From Lingula anatina (Eukaryota; Brachiopoda; Lingulata; Lingulida; Lingulidae), in NCBI RefSeq assembly GCF_001039355.2, contig NW_019773598.1, positions 1-59,297 of the forward strand: a DNA stretch of 59,297 nt. The letters run 5' to 3'. The position numbers were made by a program, and so were the translations under genes. Positions 11,607 to 21,824 of the stretch are shown piece by piece. The stretch's first letter is position 1. Every line of letters starts with the position of its first letter. The notes below the pieces were generated by a model. It was given only the letters and a program-made list of their open reading frames with translations. It made no database searches and was not told the origin of the DNA.

Positions 11607-12843
11607 ACAATTTTATTTAGTAAAATTTCCAGTGCTACAGAGCCTGTTCAGCCTAGCTTCTTTATTTTCAAATTTCTATATGCATGCCCACTTGGCTCGT
11701 TTGAATTTCTTCATTGTTTCAGTCAAGTTTATAGCACCATTCAGGCATGTCACCCCCTATATAACCACAAAATCTGCAGGTTGCTAGTTTGTGATTGGTT
11801 AACGTTCTTCAAACTTGCTGCTGAATTTCAGGGTCTCATGAGTTTGCATGTGGAGGTTTTGGAAGTGAAGAAGCTCAAACACATGGGGCCCTAAATTAAG
11901 GGTACCAGTACAGGAGCTAACTGGGGGCTACCATGCAGGCTGCAGCGTGTTATCCTAGTTTAAACTGAATGATTTTATTTTTATGGCCAATTTTTTTCAA
12001 ATATTAATGAAACCTGATAAATCACCAGGAGACAGGACTATTTTAATAGCATCATTTCAATGCAGCATTGGATGTTTTAGACAAATAGGACTGATTGAAT
12101 AATGTATTTTGTGAGATTATAGAGAAATCAGTGATTATATTGAATATTTATTAATAATATTAAAAGTATTAAAATGATACTGTTTGCCTTTTGTTTCCTT
12201 AATTTTGGAAGAGGATGGTGAAAGTTGAATTGGCCAGGAAGAAGATGAGAAAAAATTAAAACATTAAATGTAAATAATTCTAATAAAATGTGTTTATTTG
12301 AATGGAAAATAGAAACTGAAGAAATAACAATGTTGTTCAATGCACTTATCAATTTTTTACAAAACCTTGATCTATTAATGTTCAACAAGAGACAATACAT
12401 ATCTGATTGCCTTAAACATAAAAAAGCGAGTTCCATTCCAGATAGTAATACCACATCACTGGTAATTAATCTTAGTGAAACTTTGTGATTAAAGACTTAA
12501 GGTCAATAACATGAAAATGAAAAATGACAATCTTACAGTGCAACTATAAAGTGGGTATCCATGTAACATGAGGAAAATTCTATGTGCAAATAAAAACAAT
12601 CCATGAGGTAATGAAGTGAACAAGGAATGCAAGACCCCCCCCCCCCCCAAAAAAAAAAAAAAAAAAGTTCTGATTACAAGAACATGTTAAATCTCTAATC
12701 TCATTCATGTCACAAACATGCTGTGTAAATAGGACTTCATCCTGTATAGAAAAGAGCACATATATCTTTGGAAGCTATAATCACCACTGATGATAAATGC
12801 AACAATATCAATACACAGTGGACAAAAAGTTACAGAATCAACG
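11607..12843. other. Convergent 3' region between the fusion gene and the DELE1-like gene
   Basis: No coding exon is seen. The region holds the 3' UTRs of two converging genes. The + strand AATAAA at 12282-12287 is the first canonical poly(A) signal after the fusion-gene stop. TTTATT at 12293-12298 is AATAAA on the - strand and the first such signal after the DELE1-like stop. A run of 14 C followed by 18 A lies at 12635-12666. Confidence 0.6.
12282..12298. terminator. Back-to-back poly(A) signals for two convergent genes
   Basis: AATAAA (+) and TTTATT (AATAAA on -) are separated by only 5 bp. Each would serve the gene reading toward it, giving 3' UTRs of about 0.7 kb and 0.55 kb. The call is based on motif only. 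Confidence 0.5.
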
Positions 12844-15800
12844 TCACGTTATAGATAAATGACCCTGGTGTGTTTTGTAAGCCATTCTGTCCATTGGGGA
12901 GTGCACATAGGGGATGTCCAGTCTGTTACTGTGTATAGAGCTCCTGTTCTGATAAATCTTCATCACTGTCACACAGTCGTCTTCACTTGCCCCTAGTTGA
13001 AATACTGGTCTTAGCACAGCAGACTCACTTTTGGGAATCTCGCGAATATTAAATACCGAAAACATCTCATCAAGGTTTTGTCTCGAGTCTTTCTTTGTGA
13101 CTTGAAGTCCCAAATCTTCCTTGGATGCTAATGAAAGCTGTGAGGCTTGTGAAGAAATGTGTGTGCATGATGTGCTTTTGTTCAATGAGGGCTCTTTGGC
13201 TTCTGTTGTTGCTGTAATATTACCTGCAAATGAAAAAAGATTACTACATCACAGAAGGTAACATTTGCTGCATTAATCAAACCCATTTGTTCTATCTTCT
13301 AAATTATACCCATAAAATACACTTATCTTTATTTACTCTGGGCAACTATTTTTGCTTTAGCCAATGAGTATCAAGCATAAGAGGAAAAAAAATTGGAAAA
13401 TACTTTTTAAATGATATTCAAGAAAAATATCCATGACCATTACTTAAAAAAAAAATAAATAAATAAGAGTGTTGAAATTTGCCCAGCTATGTATTCAAAG
13501 AGTGTTCTTGGTAGTTCTTCATCAATGAAAGATCATCAAGGGGAACTTCTTACTTGTGACCAAGTCTAAAGCTTCCAAGGTAAGAAGGCGGTCCAAGTTA
13601 TGCTTGGCATCGGCATTTCCTGCATTAGCAGCTTGTTCATACAGCTCAATGGCAGACTTATTGCTCACTGGCAGACCTGGGAAAATTCAAGATTTTTTTT
13701 AATTAAAAAAATATATGATATTCATATGAATGTTTCCAAAATACAAACAAAACACCAACAAATACTTAATTTGCAATAAAATAATTGTTGATTCTACAAA
13801 AAATAGTTCAAAATAAAATGACCTACCTCCTCTCCCACTTTCAAAGTAAACCCCCAGGTTGTACTGTGCTCCATCATGGCCGCTTTTGGCAGCCTTCCTG
13901 TATAATTCAGCCGCCTTGCACTCATTCTGTTCCACACCCCAACCCTGTTCATAGCATACACCCAGGCAAAACTGGCCATCTGGATCCTAGGGAAGAGTAA
14001 GCAGGAAGTTAGTTAATTATTCAAAGTTCAAAACATTACTCATTAACCTTAACCAGTATTAAAAAGTGATGGGTCTGTCTTCACCTCTTTTTTTTCTCAT
14101 AATTATAAATTAATTAATCAACTTATTTTGTAATGTAATTATTAACATTTTTCTTGCCCATTAAAAATTTGAATATCTATTTCCTACCTTTTGCTTTGCA
14201 GCTAACTCAAACAAACTAGCTGCTCTTTTCAGGTCCTTGTTTTCCTCTTCTGTGTAAAATGCACCCAATTCTGTCTGGGCCTGTAATAGAAAAAACTATG
14301 ATTTTATGGTGTTGCTAAAAATTGTTATGTTGGCCTTGCCGACAATCCTCATGCACATCAGATTCTATAAATTTTCAGACTAATTATTCAGATGCAATTA
14401 TAACACTTGCAATAAATCAATTCAAATACCACCCTCTCCCTGAAAATATGAAAATAAAATAATAATAATTTTAATAATAAAAATACATCAATGAAAAGGA
14501 TAACAAATTTTTATTGTTGTTGTTGCACTCAAATCTTTCGATAACAAAAGGCAAATTCATACATGAAAATGGGAAATAAAGAAGTCGCCCAAGTTTGAAC
14601 TTTAAGACTGTTAAGACTTATGACATTTGCAAACCAACCTGTGAAATTCCATGTTCTGCAGCTTTCTCCAACAAAGATAGAGCTTTATTGGTGTTCTGCT
14701 CCACGCCATGTCCCTCTAAGTACAGAACAGCCAGGTTATACGCTGCCTTGGCATGACCACCAGATGCCGCCACCTGGTAGTGGTTAAAAGCCTGGAAGTT
14801 ACAATTAAAATAATTACAAGGTCTTTATCTTTAAGTATTCAGAGGCCTTTCATAGGAAATTTACTTTTTTGTTACCCTGTACCTAAATACTAAGAAATTT
14901 GAAATACTGTACAGCATCAATACCCCCCCCCCTCCACCTAATCTTGGACCCCATTCCCATAGATTAGATCAATCTACTTTAGATCGACCTAACTCCCTGG
15001 GGGTTCACGCTAAATAGCTGTCAGCCGAGCGGGCACGAAAGTTAATTACCCCCTTACAGCTTGTAGTAGGCCGGACGGAGATTTAAGCCAGATTATCTGA
15101 CAGTAATCTAGTGAGACTCCCCGCGAGGATAGATCGATCTAAAAGCTCTGGGAATATGCCCTTGGTTTAAATTAATTTCAAAATTCAAACTGCCGCTTTC
15201 CCAAAATAGGATCCTTACTTTTTCAATCGATTTTTCCACCCCTTTCCCATGCTCGTAACACACTCCCAAATTGAAGTGTGCGCTGGCATACTCAGCTTCC
15301 TGTGCTGCTGTCTGCCAGTGCTTTGTAGCTTCCTCCAGGTTTCCTTCTGAAGCATGCTTCAATGCCAAGATGTTCTCCTCCACTGAGCTATATGTCCTGG
15401 ATAAACCCTGGAACTCTGCCCAGGCTTCCTCAAGAGATACGGGCTCCGAGTTCGTCTGTCAGTGATACAAGTAAAGAAATATTATTTGAAAGTTTAATTA
15501 CATGAACTAATCTGCCTGCCTTGTATATATGTTGACCGAGTATGAATTTACACAAAGGAGACCAAAACAGCATTACACAATAAGAAAACAGAAAATAAAA
15601 TAAAACATCTATTTTTATAAGGCAACACTGAAGTTAATTTAAGGGAAATGTCATTGGAAAATGACAAAATTAATATTTTTTAAATCTTTACAATTATGGC
15701 AATGTAAGGATTCAAAGTCCCATAAACCATGTCTACTCTCATTAGCCACACTGAAATAGATTAATTTACCTGTGACTGGTCACTGTCAGCTTGGAAAGGA

Positions 15801-17788
15801 GAATGTTTGCTTGTGGATGAATCTACAAAGTCAAAATCTTCTGTCAAATCCTTGAATTTCTTGTCAAAAGAGCTGTAAAACTGTGCAAAGTCCACAAATT
15901 CTTTGTCCAAACTGCTGGACTGAGTCACTTCTTCGTCTCCTGAACTGCAGGAAGAGGATAAATCTTTGAACTCCCGGAACTCCTTACATGCCTCAGTGAG
16001 ATACCCAGGTTCTGGGAGGACCTGCTAGGAAAAAAATTCAGGTATTTCAGGATTTTTTTATCATTCAAGAATAACAACATTTCCATGGTGGGGTGATATG
16101 TATAATTTGGTGACTCACACAAGTTCAGATAAGATATATTATCATGAACAGGTGCAAATAAATATGACAAATGAAAACCCCTGCAGTATCAGATTTTCTA
16201 GTTAGTTTATCGCCTACGCAAAAAATTCTCAGAACACTTCATAAATCAAATATAATAAAAGAAAAACCTCAATAGTTTATTTATCATATATTTTAACAAA
16301 AATATATCCTATACTGAAAGAAAATGCACTGCAAAAACAGTAAATCATACCTGCTGATCCTTTTCAGACTTCACACCCGAGACACCGGCTACATTTTTTC
16401 TGGCCACCATGTATGCAATGCCCTGTGGCACAGTATTGGCCATCTGATGCCAGGGGCATTTCTTGGTCTTTTTGCCATGTTGAACTTCTTGGCTTCTACA
16501 TGCCTTGGAAATGTGGAAGCCTAGAGCTAATATTGCACCCTGGATAAAAAGAAAAGGAGAAAAATGACTGACTGCATTTATTATGATACTTGAAACCAAG
16601 TTGTGAAAGCAAAAAAGGGAATTGATCTTTAAAATGAAAGTGCATTTTCAGGGTAAGCACAAGTAAGCACTTAAAAAAAATACAAAATTTTATATAAGAA
16701 ATAATTTTATGTTAACTTTCAGCACTAATACACTTACTTACACCTATTTATATATAAAATCTAATTACAGTTGCAAAGTGTGTGTGTGCTTACCCAACCA
16801 ACCAACACATTCGGAGCTTTAGGCTGGCTGGCAATGAACTCTGTGTGACTCTGCCATCTTTGCCAGCCTTCTTCTTTCTCAGTACCTTGACCAAGGCAGT
16901 TTTCAGACCTATTAAAATGAATAAGATAACTTATATATTTGCAAAACTTTCAACAGGCTCAGTAACAGAAATTCATACAGCATCTAATCTAACAGAGAAA
17001 ATATACTAGCTTGAGTTTTATATAAAATAATAGCCACATGTTATTTTACTGTTTTATACAAAACTGAGAAATTTAGAAAACTGATCCTTTAATCATAAAA
17101 ACAACACAAAGGCTAATATCTAATTCCTAGTGACGTTTACAAAATGTTAATGGAAGGTATTATCCACAACTCAGCCAGTACCTCTTATCACTAGTGCTCC
17201 GCCTTGCTTTTCTTCTAAAATATCTGTAATACTGTTTGCATGTGTGGCAGTTTCTTCTGACTTTCTGATGCCTTTGTTGTTGATTCTGCTCGCTGCTGGC
17301 AGCCCCAGTGAATGGATGCTGCAGGGGCGCAGCGCCTTGTGTTTTGCTTGCACATTCAAACTGGTTGTTTAGAACTATAAGAACACCGAAAGCAAAAGAT
17401 TTAGAATGAATATCTACAGTAACAAATAACTTCGATGGCTCTCGGATCCAACTGCAAACTTTGGAGAAGGCACGAGGTAAAATTTGTGCTATTGTTGCAC
17501 GCCGATCACTGTACGGTGTTTCCATAATCGAAGAAAACTAAAGAATGACAATGCATTACTGCTGACTCAGCTCGTACGATGTCAGTAAAATATTCCCATA
17601 GACAAAATTCCCCTTTCTGTTTTATCTTTCATGTTGAAAGGGGATTCCCTTGATTCTTCGCTGCTTGTTCTGGCATGTTTCCCAATCACGCTATTTCATT
17701 TTATTCGTATTTTATCGGCCTCGGTACTAAAAGACGGACAGAAATTTCACAACTCACCTTTACGAAAACTTTTTAGTGCTTTCCACAT
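12844..17788 (-). CDS. DELE1: DELE1-like mitochondrial Sel1/TPR-repeat stress-signalling protein
   Basis: Exons in transcription order: 17788-17758, 17488-17182, 16908-16794, 16539-16351, 16024-15770 (start may be 16021), 15455-15219, 14791-14639, 14280-14188, 13986-13827, 13676-13554, 13223-12844. All keep phase and give about 680 residues. The N-terminus is basic and Ser-rich (a mitochondrial presequence). Next come the hydrophobic segment NVLVGWGAILALGF, which parallels the human DELE1 segment before its repeats, an acidic Ser-rich region, the motif SLEEAW, and then Sel1/TPR-like repeats (NLGVCYEHGKGVEK, NLAVLYLEGHGVEQ, LGVCYEQGWGVEQ, NLGVYFESGRGG). Known: DELE1 is cleaved on mitochondrial stress and activates the kinase HRI and the integrated stress response. 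Human DELE1 is shorter (about 515 residues). An alternative start at the Met at 17525 without the first exon is possible. Confidence 0.8.
14954..15154. mobile_element. Inverted-repeat element (possible MITE) in a DELE1-like intron
   Basis: The left end, TTCCCATAGATTAGATC, matches the right end read in reverse, TTCCCAGAGCTTTTAGATC, with a few differences. Both arms continue into AATCTA/GATCTA. The interior is GC-richer than the surrounding intron and holds no ORF. No clear target duplication is visible, so the superfamily is unassigned. Confidence 0.45.
17560..17571 (-). promoter_or_regulatory. MARE/antioxidant-response-type site near the DELE1-like start
   Basis: The 12-bp sequence TGCTGACTCAGC is a palindromic Maf-recognition element containing an AP-1 core (TGACTCA). 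It matches the consensus of Nrf/CNC-small Maf dimers. It lies between the candidate first exon and the second exon, about 40 bp upstream of the alternative Met. Confidence 0.45.
17758..17788 (-). other. Candidate first coding exon of the DELE1-like gene encoding a presequence start
   Basis: On the - strand this reads ATG then WKALKSFRK, ending in a strong donor (AAAG|GTGAGT). In phase 1 it joins only the acceptor at 17489/17488, giving MWKALKSFRKAQILPRAFSK. That sequence has no acidic residue, as a presequence should, and begins MW like human DELE1. The acceptor has a weak pyrimidine tract. The competing start, Met at 17525, adds acidic residues near the N-terminus. Confidence 0.5.
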
Positions 17789-20016
17789 GTTGTCAAACGG
17801 AAGGTTTCATGTCTTTGATGGGAAACCGTCACATTTTGCTATCTAAGCAGAAGAGCTCGGTTACCCAAGCTCAATCATCTCAGCTCAGTGATAAACGTAA
17901 CCACGCGCTCTAAGTTTAGACAAAAGGATATCTAAAATATCATATGTTTGGCAACTATTTTGCTCATTTCAATAAAGGTAAATGTTGCTATCACTTGAAC
18001 CTACTTACTTTGAGTATGTGGTGTATTTGTATTTATAATTTCTTGCTGAATATTTCGATTCATCCTGAGATAAAAGCTATTATTTACGCGCGCTATACTC
18101 CATTTATGAAATCATTTCTATTTTTAGAATGTCCTTCCTTCATCCTTTTTGACCTTGAAGGCCTGACGCAATGCACGCATTTGCAATCCACATACAAGCC
18201 TCTTTTTCACTGTAGCATTTATGGTTGGAAGCATGTTAACGATTCTCTCTAAAGAAAAGGAGGCATTGTAAGAAGCTAATTCAATCGAATCGACTTCTCT
18301 ATTCAATTTTAATTAAATATCTGCACATATTAGGGAAATCAACGTTCTCTTTTAACAACACAAAGTACACGTTTAATTTCAATTTCTGTAAAAAAAAAAA
18401 AAAAAAAAAAAACAAGTCCACTGAAAATAAATAAGAATGCCCATAGTCCAATACTTTTAAAGATTTTACTATTTTCTCAAAAAATATAAACAAATAAAAG
18501 AAAAGAAAAATAAATAAAATAAATAACAAACAAAACCATTTACTTATAAATTTTGTTTATTTGTGCAAAGATTTCACCTCTGCTGCATAGACCTGTGGTA
18601 TTTCTACAGACATCTCTGTAAAACATGATTATTGTCAATGGTAAGTACAATATTTACATTGCATGTAAATGAGTTATTAAAACCTTTATATGTGTATTTT
18701 AGCTAAATAAAATATAACGATACAACCATGTGTCTTATCTAATTAATATGATCATGATCTCATCGTCACTATTTGCTGGACTTCATCTAATCATTCCTTC
18801 AAAAAGAAAAAAGTCCATGAAAAAGAACACTTTAAGTATAATAATTGTCAATACAGTGGAGGGTCTATGATATATTACTTGTTCCAAAGGCATCTGTCTG
18901 TGCTAACATGGTTTAAAATGCTGCTCACATGTAAAATATGGTTAAGATGGTAATTACAAAGAACGTGATGGACGCTTTTTTTATTTTTGCTATAGTTACA
19001 AAAGGAATGTTAAAAGATAAACAATAATGCCAACCTTAAGAAGGATAATTAAAAGAAGAGATCATAAGGTCACAACATTGAACTCACATCAAAATATCTT
19101 TGTTTCTGTGATTTCACATTTAACAGAATTTTTTAAATTTCTCAACTGATCTTCTGTATTTATCTTTTTATTTTTTGTTTGTTTGTTTTACAAGTTGGGG
19201 TTTACATAAAATATTTACTTTCACAACACGTAAAAAACTTATCAATTGTATACGTGGTAAAAATAAAGTCATTATTTTCCACTTTAGGACATTATATTTA
19301 CATAAAATAACATCCATTAAAAATATACAATATTAAACACACAAGCAGAAGTATCCAACTGTACAGCTGGACTTGTTTTCCCAGCAACTGCCTACAGCAA
19401 CGATGCAGACAGTTTTTGGGTTAGACTAAACTAATCTTTAAAAGTAAATTCAACTCTATATATGGCTGAATGTAATTAATAACAATAAACTTAAGGCATC
19501 AACACATAACAGGTTATCAGCACTGTTTAAGTGCAAGAAAGAATAAGGCCAGGGTGAATATACAATTTGTATAAAGCTTACAAACCATCTATCTCTTATT
19601 CATTTAAGAGCATCTCTTAAATAGGATAATAAAAATAATACCTCCAGAAAAACAATATACAGGCACAACACAAGTATCCAGATGGTAAAAATCTAGGAAC
19701 CACCTTGAAAATGTGTAAATGTAAATATATGTTTATGACTTGAAGAAACTATCATAGAAATTCCACATACAAGGCAATGATAATGTGCAAGTAAACTCTG
19801 TAAAATGACCTTTAAATTTATATATTTGGTTAAATAAAATATAACATTCCACAACCTTTGGGATAAGGTCTTGATATGAGCATTGCTTAGGATGATTTAA
19901 TACAGTGTTTCATTACAGATGAATAGAAATGACTTACACATTGTTTTTGAACCAATTATAAAAAGGCTGACACAAAGGACATGATGATGATAACATGATA
20001 TACAGCAATTTGTGGT
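17789..20016. other. Intergenic stretch: DELE1-like 5' side and Fat-like 3' UTR
   Basis: No coding exon is supported. The part next to 17.8 kb should hold the DELE1-like promoter. The part below 20017 should hold the Fat-like 3' UTR. The first canonical - strand poly(A) signal after the Fat stop is TTTATT at 19167-19172, implying a 3' UTR of about 0.85 kb. A poly(A) run is seen near 18390-18411. Confidence 0.45.
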
Positions 20017-21824
20017 TCATACATATTCTTCCATGTCCTTCTTAACATCTAAAGGCACCAGTTTCACTTCAGATCTACCCTCACTGTCCGGCAAGGCCGC
20101 AATGTCCTGAAACACACCCACTAACTTTTCAAAGCTTGGGCCCCAGTTTAACAAATAATCCCAATTAAATAGACCAGTGGGGCTTTTTGTGGGGCGTGGT
20201 AAAGTCTCGTCCTCTGAAACCAGTAACGTACTCAGTGATCCTCTAACTGAGTCCGACCCATCATACGTGAACGTCCTTCCATTTGAATCTTGTGGGCTAT
20301 CCTCATTTTCATTCTCAGCTTCGCTGAGTTTTGGAAACTGGTCAAACTCCGGCCTGTTTCTCTCATTCTCATACTCAAACTCTGAACAAGTAAAAGAATC
20401 ATTACTACTGTCATCAGAGGTGGACTCTGGGGGTTCCAGCAGTCCACTATGCTCTAGTGTGTTTATATTATTAGGTCGCCCTCTGCCCTCTGTTGTAGAG
20501 GACACAGCGTCTATAGTACTGGTAGGACTGACATGCTGTCTTGCATTGAGTCTCTCTATCTCCTCCACTGTCAGTCCCATGGGGGGTCGACTGGCCACCC
20601 CACCAGGTTGCTGCATACGACTGTGTGGACGAGGGGGGATGTTGGCTGGACTCCTGACCACCTCCCCGTGTCCACTGCTCTGGTCAGAGTCCACCCTGAC
20701 TTCCTGTATGGGGCTGGCCACTCGATTGCCCAGTTGCATGCCCAGTGGGCTGACACGCATGTCTCTGATTGGACTAGTTCTAGATAACTGGTTCATGGGG
20801 CTGTGACGAGCCACCATGGGGTTGATAGGACTTTGGCGTAATAATGGATTGTTGACAGTGAGCGGACTCTGGCGCGGCATGGGGGTGCTCTGCATTTTCA
20901 TTGCATTAGGACTATCCCGTGCCTGCTGCTGCTGCTGCTGGTGCATCATCACACTGGGACTCTGCCTTGGCAAGCTCATGTTTATCTGATTCATGGGACT
21001 GTCCCTAGCAGTCCTATTAAGTATATGATTGGGACTATGTCTATGACTGTGTTTATGATATGTGGGTACATGATGATTATTTCTCTGATGGTGGGGACGT
21101 TTTCCGTCCCTGTATCTCCTATAATGTGTGATAACATCAATGTCAGAAGGAGCTATACTACTGGCATTTTCAATGTCATAATGTTCAGGAAGAGCCTCCT
21201 CCGGTATTCCAAATGCATCTCCATTTTCTATGATCACAGTATCATCATCTTGATGGTTTTGAGAAGGCACTGTGGAAGTCTGCCTCCCAAGAATGTCTGG
21301 TGGCTGCAGTCCACCGATATGATCTGAGATTTCTCTTTCCTGGAAAGACTTTGTAGCCAACTCCTCTGCTATGTGGTTACGGATTATTGTTTCCTCTGGG
21401 ACTTCTCCTGTTTCCGTGTAGCCAGAATCCTGCGTCCTGTTGCTGTCATTTGCCGCTTTGTTAACTATGAATACGCTGTCCCCATTTTGTTTAGTCTGCT
21501 CGGCAGAGTGTTGCTTCTTTTGCTGCATCGTGCGTCTTGCTCGGAAAACTATGAAGGTGATCAGTAGACCAAGGATTAACACTGCCAAGAACACAATGAC
21601 AATGACAACTCCTATACTGATTGGTGAAGGTTCTGGTGTTGCTTTGACAGCGCCACATTGCTCTGAGCAATCGCCACCACTGACACAGGCATTGCAGCCA
21701 ATAACTCCTGTTGAGCAGCCATTGCTGGTATTGCCTGATACTTGGACATCAAATCTCTCTGTGGCTCCCTGGAATGGTTGTGCTTCCCCATTGAGGAGAA
21801 AGTCGGACAAACAGCCAGCAAAAC
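20017..21824 (-). other. Last exon of the Fat-like gene: end of LamG2, transmembrane helix, cytoplasmic tail
   Basis: The exon starts with the LamG2 end (GFAGCLSDFLLNG) and a short Cys-rich stalk. The transmembrane helix (ISIGVVIVIVFLAVLILG..., near 21545-21625) is followed by the basic stop-transfer RARR. The tail is Ser/Pro/Gln-rich with an array of RxSP motifs (about 20705-21045). Near its end is WDYLLNWGPSFEKLVGVF (about 20110-20170), which resembles the conserved Fat/Dachsous tail motif. It closes with DMEEYV and stop at 20017-20019, a possible PDZ ligand. Confidence 0.88.

Noticed and set aside
17631-18252. Two + strand open frames upstream of the DELE1-like gene
   Set aside because: They have no recognisable protein. 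The first overlaps the candidate - strand first exon, and the second is low-complexity, AT-rich and runs into 3' intergenic DNA.
20177-20806. 209-codon + strand open frame opposite the Fat-like tail
   Set aside because: It is a shadow of the real - strand exon, caused by the biased Ser/Pro codons there.
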